A stretch of 64,000 nucleotides of DNA from IMG/VR virus record IMGVR_UViG_3300009370_000017, positions 1 through 64,000 of that record, one strand, 5' to 3'. The translations under genes were made by a program, and so were the position numbers. This stretch comes from a virus. Shown piece by piece: positions 55,152 to 64,000 of the stretch (within the stretch, counting starts at the first letter, position 1; every line of letters starts with the position of its first letter). The notes beneath the pieces are model-generated. The model did not search any database. It was not told the origin of the DNA and saw only the letters and a program-made list of their open reading frames with translations.

Positions 55152-55484
55152 ATGAAAACAAGATCAAGAAAAAACAAAGGTAAAAGACTTCAAAACGAAT
55201 TCCGAAATCTTTTATTAGAGACATTCAAACAATTAGAACCCGATGACATTCGTTCAGCAATAATGGGAGAATCGGGTGAAGATATCAAATTATCACCAGC
55301 AGCTCGTAAACTCATTCCATATTCATTCGAATGTAAGAATCAAGAAAAACTTAATATATGGGAAGCATTATCTCAAGCTGAAGAAAATAGTGGTATTTCA
55401 TCTCCTGTTTTGATATTTAAAAGAAACAGGAGTAAGACATACGCAGTTTTAGAAATAAAGGATTTTATAGACCTTATTAAATGA
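55152..55484 (+). CDS. PD-(D/E)XK nuclease, Holliday-junction-resolvase-like
   Basis: A 110-residue protein: a basic start (MKTRSRKNKGKRLQNEF), an acidic strand SGEDIKLSPAARKLIPYSFE, and the ExK-type core FECKN (about 71-75) followed by a helix and NIWEALSQAEENS. The order (Asp, then E-x-K on a strand) is that of PD-(D/E)XK nucleases; phage members are often labelled resolvases. It overlaps the primase gene by four bases, which suits a role in DNA replication or recombination. Catalysis is inferred. Confidence 0.78.
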   Translation: MKTRSRKNKGKRLQNEFRNLLLETFKQLEPDDIRSAIMGESGEDIKLSPAARKLIPYSFECKNQEKLNIWEALSQAEENSGISSPVLIFKRNRSKTYAVLEIKDFIDLIK

Positions 55485-56416
55485 GTCAAAAGCTATTAAA
55501 TTTACTGTCTAGGGTTTTAAATAGTGAAGCAAGAAAAACAGGACAACAAGACGAATATCTGTTTTGGTCTCCTTTTATAACCCACCATAAACCGAAATTA
55601 CAACTTAACACAAAAACTTATAAGTGGCATTGTTGGGTTTCAGATCAAGGTGGATATAATTTTTATCAATTATTCAAAAAGATTGGTGCTTTACAGAAAC
55701 ACTTTGATGAATTGCGTGATATTGTTGGTAAACCTTCATATAAACGACAAAGTTATAAAACCGACGTTTCTAAAAAAGAAGTTAAAATAGAATTACCAAA
55801 AGAATTTATTCCATTAAGTAATGGTTCAAATAAAGATCCAGAATATAAAAATGCTGTGAGATATTTGAAACGAAGAGATATCACAAAAAGAGAAATATTG
55901 AAATATAATATTGGTTATTGTGAGGAAGGTTTATATAGATATAGAATTATAATTCCATCTTATGATAAAGATAATGAATTAAATTATTATGTTGGAAGAG
56001 ATTATTATGATGGAACTATGAAATATAAAAATCCAAGAGTGAGTAAAGATGTAGTTGGATTTGAATCTATGGTTGATTGGAATCAACCTGTTATATTATG
56101 TGAGGGTGTATTTGATGCTATAGCAATAAAAAGAAATGCTATTCCATTATTCGGTAAAACCTTACCACCAAAATTATTAAAAAGATTTATTGAACATAAA
56201 GTGAAAAGTGTTTATTTGATTTTAGATTCAGACGCTTTTAAAAATAGTATTAAAATTGTGAATAAATTAAAATCTATTGAAGTTGAAGTACATTTAATAA
56301 GATTGGAAGATAAAGATCCAAGTGAACTTGGTTTTGAAAAAACTATGAATCTTATAAAACAAACAGATACACCATTATCGTTTTCAGATTTAATGAAACT
56401 TAGATTGGGTGCTTAG
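55481..56416 (+). CDS. DnaG-like primase (TOPRIM)
   Basis: A 311-residue primase-like protein that would lay RNA primers for lagging-strand synthesis, like T4 gp61. The N-terminus has a degenerate CHC2-type zinc-ribbon region (FWSPFITHHKPKLQL, then WHCWVSDQGGYNFYQL). A helical linker and YRIIIPSYDKDNELNYYVGR (about 158-177) follow. The TOPRIM fold has ILCEGVFDAIAI at about 204-215 (catalytic Glu) and VYLILDSDAF near 245 (DxD). The cysteine set of the zinc site is incomplete. Next to a nuclease and the Mre11-Rad50 gene. Confidence 0.88.
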   Translation: MSQKLLNLLSRVLNSEARKTGQQDEYLFWSPFITHHKPKLQLNTKTYKWHCWVSDQGGYNFYQLFKKIGALQKHFDELRDIVGKPSYKRQSYKTDVSKKEVKIELPKEFIPLSNGSNKDPEYKNAVRYLKRRDITKREILKYNIGYCEEGLYRYRIIIPSYDKDNELNYYVGRDYYDGTMKYKNPRVSKDVVGFESMVDWNQPVILCEGVFDAIAIKRNAIPLFGKTLPPKLLKRFIEHKVKSVYLILDSDAFKNSIKIVNKLKSIEVEVHLIRLEDKDPSELGFEKTMNLIKQTDTPLSFSDLMKLRLGA

Positions 56417-57750
56417 TGAACATATACGATTTTTCAAAACAAAAAGATGTTGATAAGGAATACAAGTATAAAATTCTTGTATATCCAAACATTACTTATA
56501 TGCAAGATTTGGAAAAGGATTCGTATGTAGTAGTTTTACGTAATGTTATAAAAGAATTAAACAAGATTCGAGATGATATTCATTGGACTATCTTATCACC
56601 TACTGAAATACAATCATTAGTATTTGAAAATACAACTCAGATACCTATAAATCTTCCATCATATCCAAACGCTATGAGAACACATTTTAATTTTACAGAA
56701 ATCAAAAATGTATTAAAATGGAAGTCTACTGATTATGATGTTTTATATTCTCATCTTCCCGAACATACTGATCAGTTAGTAAATCTATTTCATAATAATA
56801 CAAATCTAACACCGAAAGTAGTTGGGTATTGTCATTGGTATGAAGTTCCAGAAAATACTGCTTATAATAAAACTATGTTGATGGCAAACTTTGCAGGTAT
56901 GTTACGTATGGATGAGTGTGGTGTTAATTCTGAATGGTTAAAGAGTCTTGTGTTAGAAAAAGCAAGTGATGTTTATCAAGATACCTATGTTAATATGTTA
57001 AAAGATATTATACAACCACATTATTTAGGTATTGATAAAGTAGATATGAAATCTAAACCAAAAGGTAAGAGTATTATATTCAATCATAGAGATAATGAAT
57101 ATACAGGATTTAGGTGGTTTATTAAACAGATGGATAAGCTGTATGAAAAACGACAAGACTTTACAGTATACACAACATTAGCAGATATAAATAGACCATA
57201 TGCTAATAGAATGAGAATACATAGTAGAGACGAGTATTTAAAGTTTTTAAAGACTATGAGAGTGGGTGTAGGTTGTTTTAATAAGTACTCAGCGTGGAGT
57301 ATAGCTACGACAGATTCATTGAGCATGGGTGTTCCATATGTGTTACCAAACAAGTTATGTTATCCTGAGATGGTTGGTAAAGACTATCCGTTGTTGTATG
57401 ATAATGATTTTTTAGATAAGATAGAAAAAGTTTTAGATAGTGATAATGCTAGAGATAATGTAGTTAATTATCTTAAAAAAGATATAGAAACTTTTAAATG
57501 GGAATCAAGAGTTCCAACTTGGTTTAATAATTGGAAGTTTTTAGAACCAAATAGTTTTGATATGATTGGTGATGGTAGCGAATCATATAAAAAAATAGTA
57601 GATTATATACACAAAGAAAATTCAGTTACTAAAAAACAAATATTGGAATATATGGGTTGGGGTGTTAGAATTTCATTTAATTCATATAGAAATAGGCTTA
57701 GAACTGAAAAAACCATTAAATTTACAAAGGATAGATATGAAGTTATATAA
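56416..57750 (+). CDS. GT-B-type glycosyltransferase with winged-helix C-terminus
   Basis: A 444-residue protein with GTG start at 56416 overlapping the primase stop. The layout of two Rossmann-like halves, with VVGYCHWYEVPENTAYN (about 137-153), IIFNHRDNEYTGFRW (about 219-233) and the donor-side block WSIATTDSLSMGVPYVLP (about 294-311), resembles GT-B glycosyltransferases. The last 55 residues (SYKKIVDYIHKENSVTKKQI, then FNSYRNRLRTEKTIKF) look like a winged-helix DNA-binding domain. A sugar transferase with a DNA-binding tail suggests glycosylation of modified DNA bases, as in T4. No base-hydroxymethylating enzyme is in the window. Confidence 0.75.
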   Translation: MNIYDFSKQKDVDKEYKYKILVYPNITYMQDLEKDSYVVVLRNVIKELNKIRDDIHWTILSPTEIQSLVFENTTQIPINLPSYPNAMRTHFNFTEIKNVLKWKSTDYDVLYSHLPEHTDQLVNLFHNNTNLTPKVVGYCHWYEVPENTAYNKTMLMANFAGMLRMDECGVNSEWLKSLVLEKASDVYQDTYVNMLKDIIQPHYLGIDKVDMKSKPKGKSIIFNHRDNEYTGFRWFIKQMDKLYEKRQDFTVYTTLADINRPYANRMRIHSRDEYLKFLKTMRVGVGCFNKYSAWSIATTDSLSMGVPYVLPNKLCYPEMVGKDYPLLYDNDFLDKIEKVLDSDNARDNVVNYLKKDIETFKWESRVPTWFNNWKFLEPNSFDMIGDGSESYKKIVDYIHKENSVTKKQILEYMGWGVRISFNSYRNRLRTEKTIKFTKDRYEVI

Positions 57751-57798
57751 TAAAATTATACCAAGTACATATATATTACAAAATAGGGAGAAATATAT

Positions 57799-58023
57799 AT
57801 GTCTAACGATATTTGGGAATTTGGGGAAGGATATCATAAGGTTCATACGGAATCTATTGATGTTGCCAAAAAAATTGCCAAAATATGTAATACTGACAGT
57901 TCTACCGAATACGTTAAAGATGGAAACGTCTTTGCTTGGGACTTTGTAGTCGAAGATTCTTTACTTCCAAAAGTTAAGAAAATCGTAAGAGGACATATTG
58001 CAGCTAAAAGTTCCGTTTCGTAA
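57799..58023 (+). CDS. hypothetical protein, 74 residues
   Basis: An acidic, soluble protein starting MSNDIWEFGEGYHKV, with GGGAG upstream. Not recognised. Its last 26 bases overlap the start of the Mre11-Rad50 gene in another frame. The neighbouring genes are all in DNA metabolism. Confidence 0.72.
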   Translation: MSNDIWEFGEGYHKVHTESIDVAKKIAKICNTDSSTEYVKDGNVFAWDFVVEDSLLPKVKKIVRGHIAAKSSVS

Positions 58024-61000
58024 GCTAAAGTATATACATCACATATCGGATATACAAATCCGAAATCTTAAAAGACATAAAGAATATGAAATAGTCTTTA
58101 ATCGTCTTTATGAAAAGATAAAAGAAAATAGTGATAATGCAGTAGCATATATTGGTGGCGATATAGCGCACTCTAAATGTGATATGTCTCCTGAGTTAGT
58201 AGACCAATTATCAAGGTTATTCAAGAATCTTTCTGATATTGTTCCTACTATTATTATTGCGGGTAATCATGATTGTAATCTAAACAATCGTTCACGTCTT
58301 GATGTTCTAACACCTATAGTTAATAATCTTAATCATCCAAATTTACATTACTTAAAAGATACAGGTATATATAAATGTGCAGATACTTCATTTGTAGTAT
58401 GGGATTGTTGGACAAATGAAAAAGATTTTATAGAAGCTAAAGATGTAGAAGGTGATACTAAAGTAGTTTTATTTCATGGAACGGTAGACAAAGCAGAAAC
58501 AGATTTAGGTTTTAAATTACCCTCTGATGTACATATAAAAAAGTTTAAAGGTTATGATTTAGGATTACTTGGTGATATTCATAAACGCCAATTTATTAAC
58601 AAAGAAGAAACTATTGCATATTGTGGTTCTTTAGTTCAACAAAATCATGGAGAAGATATTGGTAAAGGTTATTTACTTTGGGATGTTCCAAATAGAAAAT
58701 CAGAGTATATTGAAATACCAAATGATTTTGGATATTATACAATAAACATTGACAATGGAAAACTACCAACAGATTTACATGATCTTCCAAAGAAAGCTAG
58801 ATTAAGAGTAAGGGTTTCTAATACATCAGGAACACAACTTAAAAAATGTTTAGCAGTAATACAACACAAGCATGGTATACAAGAAGTAGTAGTTAATAGA
58901 ACAGATATATTAACTGATAGAGTTAGAGATGGCAATAAATTAGATTTAGGTGATGTAAATAATCCTGATTTTCAATATGAAATGATTGAAGAATATCTTA
59001 ATAATAATTTTTTAGTTGATAATGAAACACTTAAAAAAATAAAAGATATTAATGATGAATTAAATGGTTCTTTACCTATAGATAATATAACAAGAAATGT
59101 AGATTGGGTACTTAAACGATTTGAATTTTCTAATATGTTTAGTTATGGTGAAGATAACATAGTAGACTTTACTGCATTAAATGGTACGATTGGTTTGTTT
59201 GCTGCAAATGCAAGTGGTAAATCATCTTTATTAGATGCATTATGTTTTTGTTTATTTGATACATCAACAAGAACTTATACTGCAAATTCAGTTTTAAATA
59301 ATAAAAGAAAGTCTTTTAAATGTAAAGTGTGGTTTGAAGTTAATAATCAAGAGTATGTAATTGAGAGAATAGCAAAGAAAAAAAGAAATGGTCATGTGAA
59401 AGTTAATGTAGATTTTTATACAATTGATGATAGTGGTGATCTAATTTCACTTAATGGAGATCAAAGAAGAACAACTAATTTAAATATTCGACAAGTTGTA
59501 GGAACATTTGATGATTTTATATTAACAACTCTTTCAGCACAAAATGCAAATACTGTTTTTATAGATAAAACTCAAAAAGAAAGAAAAGAATTACTTGCTC
59601 AGTTTATGGGATTGGGTATTTTTGATAAATTATATACTATGGCAAATGAAGAGATATCTGAAGTTCAAGCAGTATTAAAAAACTTTAGTAAAACAAATTA
59701 TGATGAACAACTTGCTGATGCAGAAAATCAAATTGTAATATTAAAAGATGATTTAAAACAAAAAAGAAGTAATTATAGGGAAATAGAAAAGAAAGTACAT
59801 AAGTTACAAGAAGGAATATTAAATAAAAGTAAAAAAATTAGACCAATAGATGAAACTTTAACTGATATAAATCTTTTACAATCTGAATTAAAAGATAATC
59901 AAGAATTACACACACAAACTCAAATTTTATTTCAAGAGGCTTTACATCAAATTTCTCATATTGAGGAAACCAAAGAATTTACTATTAAACAATTAGAAGA
60001 ATTAAAAAAAGAAAATGTATTACAGAAATATAGTGAATTAGAATCTTTTAAATATGATTATGAACAAATTAATATTGATATAGAAAATTTGAAAAAAGAA
60101 GTTAAACATAAGTTAGATAAGATTAGAAAGCTTGGTGATTTAGAATACGATCCTGATTGTAAATTTTGTATGAATAATGTCTTTGTGAAAGATGCAAGAG
60201 AAACAAAAAAATTATTACAAGAAGATAAAGTTAAATCAGGTAAATTAATATCAAAAATAAATCAGTTAGACTCTCAAATAAAAGATTATGAACCGATTGA
60301 AAAAAAGAAAGAACAATATGATAAGTGTGGAGAATTATTTGAACAATTAAATAATGAATTAACAACAATTGAAGTAAAGAGAGATCATTTAGGAGAAAAG
60401 ACTTCTTATCTTGATGAAAAAATTGAAAATGTACAAGAGAATATTCAAAAATATTATGGACAAGAGAAAGATATTATTTTTAATAATACAATAAAAACAG
60501 AAATTGAAGTATTAGAAACTAAACTTGATACGGAAAGTTTAGAATTAAAAGGTGCAGATAAAAAATTAAAAGAAACAGAGATAGAACTTAAAGTTTCAGA
60601 GAATCAAAAGAAAGAAATTATTAAGTTTATAGAAGAAGTTCAAGAATTAGAAGAAAAGCATGGAGCATATAAATACTATCTTGAAGCAGTTAAAAGAGAT
60701 GGTGTTCCATATGAGTTAATTAGTAAAGCATTACCTGCTATTGAGGGTGAGGTAAATAATATACTATCACAGTTAGTTGATTTCACAATGACTTTTGAAA
60801 TGGATGGTAAAAATATTAATAACTATATTGTATATGATACAGACAATACTTGGCCTCTTGATTTGAGTAGTGGTATGGAACGATTTATATCATCACTTGC
60901 TATTCGTGTAGGATTAATAAACGTATCTAACTTACCAAGAGGTAACTTCCTTGCTATTGACGAGGGCTGGGGAACGATGGATAGTGAGAATATTAATTCA

Positions 61001-61156
61001 GTATATAATTTATTTCAATATCTTAAAACACAATTTCAATTTACATTGATTGTATCTCATATTGATACAATGAGAGATGCAGTAGATACTTTATTAGAAA
61101 TATCAAAAGAAGGAGATTACAGTTCTGTATATTTTGAACCTGTAAAATCAGCCTGA
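57998..61156 (+). CDS. single-chain Mre11-Rad50 (SbcD-SbcC) recombination nuclease
   Basis: A 1052-residue fusion of the two subunits that T4 encodes separately as gp47 and gp46, used in double-strand-end processing. The nuclease half has HHISDIQIRNLKRHKEY (13-29), IGGDIAH, IIAGNHDC (about 87-94), VLFHGTVD and LLGDIHKRQ. The ATPase half starts near 365: Walker A FAANASGKSS (about 402-411), a long coiled coil with a zinc-hook CKFC (about 719-722), signature DLSSGMERFISSL (about 953-965) and Walker B FLAIDEGWGTMD (about 984-995). The first metal motif has Gln where His is usual (DIQ). TTG start at 57998 with AGAGG upstream, overlapping the previous gene. Confidence 0.93.
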   Translation: MQLKVPFRKLKYIHHISDIQIRNLKRHKEYEIVFNRLYEKIKENSDNAVAYIGGDIAHSKCDMSPELVDQLSRLFKNLSDIVPTIIIAGNHDCNLNNRSRLDVLTPIVNNLNHPNLHYLKDTGIYKCADTSFVVWDCWTNEKDFIEAKDVEGDTKVVLFHGTVDKAETDLGFKLPSDVHIKKFKGYDLGLLGDIHKRQFINKEETIAYCGSLVQQNHGEDIGKGYLLWDVPNRKSEYIEIPNDFGYYTINIDNGKLPTDLHDLPKKARLRVRVSNTSGTQLKKCLAVIQHKHGIQEVVVNRTDILTDRVRDGNKLDLGDVNNPDFQYEMIEEYLNNNFLVDNETLKKIKDINDELNGSLPIDNITRNVDWVLKRFEFSNMFSYGEDNIVDFTALNGTIGLFAANASGKSSLLDALCFCLFDTSTRTYTANSVLNNKRKSFKCKVWFEVNNQEYVIERIAKKKRNGHVKVNVDFYTIDDSGDLISLNGDQRRTTNLNIRQVVGTFDDFILTTLSAQNANTVFIDKTQKERKELLAQFMGLGIFDKLYTMANEEISEVQAVLKNFSKTNYDEQLADAENQIVILKDDLKQKRSNYREIEKKVHKLQEGILNKSKKIRPIDETLTDINLLQSELKDNQELHTQTQILFQEALHQISHIEETKEFTIKQLEELKKENVLQKYSELESFKYDYEQINIDIENLKKEVKHKLDKIRKLGDLEYDPDCKFCMNNVFVKDARETKKLLQEDKVKSGKLISKINQLDSQIKDYEPIEKKKEQYDKCGELFEQLNNELTTIEVKRDHLGEKTSYLDEKIENVQENIQKYYGQEKDIIFNNTIKTEIEVLETKLDTESLELKGADKKLKETEIELKVSENQKKEIIKFIEEVQELEEKHGAYKYYLEAVKRDGVPYELISKALPAIEGEVNNILSQLVDFTMTFEMDGKNINNYIVYDTDNTWPLDLSSGMERFISSLAIRVGLINVSNLPRGNFLAIDEGWGTMDSENINSVYNLFQYLKTQFQFTLIVSHIDTMRDAVDTLLEISKEGDYSSVYFEPVKSA

Positions 61157-61330
61157 TAGAATTTTTTTAGAGGGTTGACTTTTAAGAACATTAGTCGGTT
61201 TTTCTAATAAACAATTTTTCTTTATAAGTTGCTCAACAAGAGCATACATTTTATATCCATTTTCTTTACAATATATTTTTAGAATATCTCTATATTCTTT
61301 TCTTATTTTTATATCTACAAGTTTTTCCAT
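61148..61330 (-). CDS. minus-strand small ribbon-helix-helix-like protein, 60 residues
   Basis: The ATG at 61330 on the minus strand opens a 60-residue frame beginning MEKLVDIKIRKEYRDILKIY, followed by CKENGYKMYALVEQLIKKN. A short strand followed by two helices is the pattern of ribbon-helix-helix DNA-binding regulators. There is no Shine-Dalgarno sequence; TATATTTAT lies close upstream. It converges on the Mre11-Rad50 gene and overlaps its end by nine bases. Possibly a small transcription factor; it may control the large structural gene that starts on the other side. Confidence 0.6.
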   Translation of the reverse strand: MEKLVDIKIRKEYRDILKIYCKENGYKMYALVEQLIKKNCLLEKPTNVLKSQPSKKILSG

Positions 61331-61431
61331 GTAAATAAATATAAAATCATAAAATTTTCATACTTTTTTATGAAGTTGAAAACAAAAAGAGGTATATATG
61401 ATATTTATTAAAGAATCAAAACGGAACTTTT
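61331..61431 (+). promoter_or_regulatory. divergent intergenic region before the PKD protein
   Basis: The gap separates the minus-strand regulator-like gene from the PKD gene. AATAAATATAAA (61334-61345) contains ATAAATA, the core of the T4 late-promoter box, toward the PKD gene. AGAGG at 61388-61392 precedes an ATG at 61398 that opens an 18-codon frame ending just inside the next gene; this may be a short leader peptide. GGAA at 61423-61426 serves the ATG at 61432. Confidence 0.35.
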
Positions 61432-64000
61432 ATGATATTAGAACGCAGAGTTAGAAAACAAAACCTACATAAGTTAGACATTCTAATTCAAGATACCACC
61501 AATGAATTTTTACAAATTCTTGATATCCCTGACACTTTGCCAGAAGGTCGAAGTTCGTTTTTAATTAATGGTTCACCATTTTTAAAATTAACTACAGACG
61601 TTTTAGTTGAAATATTAGATAGGGATAACAATACTGTATTTGTAAACCCTGTATTTGATCCTCATTTTGTTGCGATGGAAGGAACTGCTAGGGCTATTAC
61701 AACTGAAATCTATCAAAGTACTCCTGGTGGAAGAGCATTATTAACAGTTGTTGGAGAACTTGATCATACTAAATTTTTAGGTGAAGTTCCTTTGACTCCT
61801 GATTTATTAGATCAATTAGCTGTAGAATCAGATCCACTTTTTACAGGTAATGTTTCTTTTGCTCAAGCAGTTTCAGAAAATTATTTAATACCTGAAGAGT
61901 TCAGAGGAGTTTATAATGTTAAATATACAAAAGTATTACATATAAATCCCAAAGCAAGAAATACACAACCTATAAAATTTTATAGAGCACCACAGATACA
62001 AGCTAGAGAAATTATTAGAACAGAAGTATCACCATCAGAATCAATTTTTATAAAAAATGTAGTTGTGTCTGATGGACAAATGAAAGGGTCTAGAGTAAAT
62101 CCTTCTGATGGTTCTTTAAGATTAGTAGATCCTGCAGAAATAGCTCCTGTAAGATCTGTAATTGCTTGTGATAATAACGCACAAGGAACTAATAAAGTAA
62201 TAGGAACAATATATAATAGACAGTATCCAATTACATTAACTTCTGCTGATTCTTTTGGTAGTATTATTAGAAGAGATTGGGAGTTTGGAGATCCACACGT
62301 AACGGCATCTCAGTATTTGGATACGTTACCAGCACAAACTTATACTTATACCAAAGCTGGAATTTATAATGCTAAATTAGTTGTACATAGTCCTACAGGA
62401 CAATATGATTTAGATAGACAATCAATAACAATTTCTAATCCACCTGCTCCAGTTGCAGATTTTACTTCACTTGACCCAACCACAAATACGGGAGAAACAG
62501 TTAAAATTACAGGTAGTATGGAGGATCCAAATTCAAGGACTTTTAGATTTAAAGATACTACCACTAATGTAGTGGATATTGTAGATCCGTTAATATTTGG
62601 AACAAAGTTTAGTAATTTAAATGATACAGAGTATAGTTGGTCTTTTGGTGATGGTAATACATTTAATGGTATTGGTAACACTGCAAGAAATCCTGAAAAT
62701 ACATATGTACAATCGGGTTCATATAATGTAGCACTTACTGTTAAGAATGCATATGGTACTCAAACTAATACTAAAACGAGTAACAATCATATTTTAATTC
62801 AACCTTCTTTACCAACGGTAGATTTTTCTGTTGATTCAGGAAGTATTAGTCAAGCACAAGCATTATCTGCGGCATCCGCAACTGTACAATTTACTAATAA
62901 TTCAGTTTATTATGGAGATTCTATTTCATATGCTTGGACTTTTAATTCAAGTGGAAGTACCTCAACGGCTGTAAGTCCAACTTGTATTTATACAGGTTCA
63001 TATGCGGCAGATACTACTTTTAATGTAACATTAACTGCTACAGATAATTTTGGTAGAAGTGTAACTGTAACTAAACCAAATATGATTAGTATTACACCTT
63101 CTATTCCTGTTCCTGATTTTAGTGCAAATATAAGAGAATTTACTTTAGGACTTGGTGGTTCACAACAAGTACAGTTTACAGACGAATCTACTTCAGAAAC
63201 TAACTTAACATATGATTGGTATTTTAATGGTGCTACGACAGGAAGTAGTTTATTGACTAGTAATAGTTCTACTATTGAAGGTGGATTGACTGGAACTGTT
63301 TGGGGAAATGGGGCAAGTGATGGTGCAACTTTAGATGCATCTACAGCAACATATCGTTCAGGTAATAAATCTTTAAGATTAAGAAATCTTACTGCTGCAG
63401 ATTTAACTGATGTTTATACTTTTGGTTATGATATTGGTAATTCTGGAATATCTGATTTAAATACGTGGAAAGCACAGTATAGTTTAGCTGATATTACTCA
63501 AGGTGATTCTTATACTATGGAATTTTGGGCTAAATCTGATTTACCCTGGTTATCACCAACTATTCTTGCAGGAATGTTTGGTGCTAATGCAAATGGTAAT
63601 ATTTTTGGAGCAGGTCCTACAGAAGATACTTGGGTTATAAAAGAATTTCCTGTTACTAATAAATGGCAGAAATATAATTTTACTTTTACTTTTAAGCACC
63701 CAAATAGTAAATACCTTACAACTCGTTTAGGTGTTAATGAATTAGGTCAAGGAAGTGGTCATATTTATTTTGATGATATCTATGTTTATAAAGCTAATTC
63801 TACATTACAAAATCCAAAAGTAACTTATAGATCAAGAACTGATGGATCAAGGGGAACGGTTAGATTATCTGTAACAAATACAGCTGGAATTGAAAGATCT
63901 GAAACAAGAAGTAATTATATAAATACTTTAGTTGGAAAACCATCCGCTTCATTTACAATAGATGATACTACGGTACAAACTCAAGTTCCTATAACATTTA
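61432..64000 (+). CDS. large structural protein with PKD repeats, 3' end beyond the window
   Basis: An open frame from the ATG at 61432 to the window end (856 codons so far). The N-terminal 330 residues (MILERRVRKQNLHKLDILIQ, then LPEGRSSFLINGSPFLKLTT) look like a virion-attachment part. From about residue 340 come PKD/Ig-like repeats, seen from cores such as YSWSFGDGNTF, YAWTFNSSGS and YDWYFNGATT. At about 615-790 a carbohydrate-binding-like module follows (YRSGNKSLRLRN, then YTMEFWAKSDLPW and IYFDDIYVYK). PKD and such modules occur on phage fibres and bind glycans. It would be a late structural gene separated from the main tail cluster by the replication genes. Confidence 0.85.
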   Translation, partial: MILERRVRKQNLHKLDILIQDTTNEFLQILDIPDTLPEGRSSFLINGSPFLKLTTDVLVEILDRDNNTVFVNPVFDPHFVAMEGTARAITTEIYQSTPGGRALLTVVGELDHTKFLGEVPLTPDLLDQLAVESDPLFTGNVSFAQAVSENYLIPEEFRGVYNVKYTKVLHINPKARNTQPIKFYRAPQIQAREIIRTEVSPSESIFIKNVVVSDGQMKGSRVNPSDGSLRLVDPAEIAPVRSVIACDNNAQGTNKVIGTIYNRQYPITLTSADSFGSIIRRDWEFGDPHVTASQYLDTLPAQTYTYTKAGIYNAKLVVHSPTGQYDLDRQSITISNPPAPVADFTSLDPTTNTGETVKITGSMEDPNSRTFRFKDTTTNVVDIVDPLIFGTKFSNLNDTEYSWSFGDGNTFNGIGNTARNPENTYVQSGSYNVALTVKNAYGTQTNTKTSNNHILIQPSLPTVDFSVDSGSISQAQALSAASATVQFTNNSVYYGDSISYAWTFNSSGSTSTAVSPTCIYTGSYAADTTFNVTLTATDNFGRSVTVTKPNMISITPSIPVPDFSANIREFTLGLGGSQQVQFTDESTSETNLTYDWYFNGATTGSSLLTSNSSTIEGGLTGTVWGNGASDGATLDASTATYRSGNKSLRLRNLTAADLTDVYTFGYDIGNSGISDLNTWKAQYSLADITQGDSYTMEFWAKSDLPWLSPTILAGMFGANANGNIFGAGPTEDTWVIKEFPVTNKWQKYNFTFTFKHPNSKYLTTRLGVNELGQGSGHIYFDDIYVYKANSTLQNPKVTYRSRTDGSRGTVRLSVTNTAGIERSETRSNYINTLVGKPSASFTIDDTTVQTQVPITF

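Noticed and set aside
62364-62681. Minus-strand frame inside the PKD gene
   Set aside because: Antisense to a clear PKD repeat region and without a ribosome site.
1-64000. CRISPR array, insertion sequence or integrase
   Set aside because: No regularly spaced repeats, transposase motifs or integrase motifs were seen on either strand; the short repeats found are promoters or hairpins.

Overview
The window is a dense, A+T-rich stretch of a tailed-phage genome, most likely a T4-like contractile-tailed (myovirus-type) phage of a marine Gram-negative host. The phage identity rests on recognisable T4-type parts: a late sigma factor like gp55, baseplate proteins like gp5, gp25 and gp6, a Mre11/Rad50 pair equivalent to gp47/gp46, a DnaG-like primase, a five-gene tRNA cluster, and long runs of plus-strand genes joined by 1-4 nt stop/start overlaps. 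The host guess rests on one gene, a complete SusC-like TonB-dependent receptor with a carboxypeptidase-regulatory-like N-terminus, plus several secreted or lipid-anchored proteins with Bacteroidota/Marinimicrobia-style signal peptides. It is an inference.

Layout. 1-1273: end of a possible sulfotransferase gene, then tRNAs Glu, Tyr, Ala, Cys and Thr around one gene. 1275-3478: two unknown genes and a MoxR/CobS-like ATPase under copies 1 and 2 of a conserved promoter. 3673-5763: unknowns, a nuclease with a calcium-loop insert, a thioredoxin. 5744-13411: a very A+T-rich modification cassette (glycosyltransferase, tubulin-tyrosine-ligase-like ATP-grasp, SET domain, Hint protein, fucosyltransferase-like, Asp/Asn hydroxylase-like, RimK-like ATP-grasp, tryptophan-halogenase-like). 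13442-15412: five small secreted or membrane proteins. 15621-16369: no convincing gene, but a strongly folded RNA candidate and inverted repeats. 16370-18336: Hsp20 and small proteins. 18337-21229: a pseudoknot leader and the TonB-dependent receptor. 21277-34345: promoter copies 3 and 4, the VWA partner of the MoxR ATPase, and many small metabolic or accessory genes (Nmad1-like, deformylase, APS kinase, nucleotidyltransferase, DruA-like protein, GIY-YIG/ParB-like protein, HD hydrolase) ending in the late sigma factor. 34435-34656: a minus-strand holin-like gene boxed by terminators. 34821-49533: baseplate and tail genes. 49579-53656: an envelope and signalling island with an outer-membrane-like protein, a 22-residue cysteine peptide, a lipoprotein, an H-NOX haem sensor, an MshEN-type membrane protein and a periplasmic thioredoxin fold without its cysteines. 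53656-61156: small proteins, a zincin, a nuclease, the primase, a glycosyltransferase with a winged-helix tail, and a single-chain Mre11-Rad50. 61432-64000: the start of a large PKD-repeat structural gene that runs off the window.

How the parts may work together. The MoxR ATPase and the VWA protein are a known partner type and here share an almost identical promoter although about 18.6 kb apart. The two sulfate-activation-like genes fit a PAPS-using sulfotransferase. The Nmad1-like protein and the glycosyltransferase with a DNA-binding-type tail hint at DNA base modification. The most novel candidates are the 5.7-13.4 kb protein-modification cassette, the H-NOX/MshEN pair inside an envelope island, and the phage-borne TonB-dependent receptor with its structured leader. 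All functions are read from sequence motifs by eye; no database search was run.
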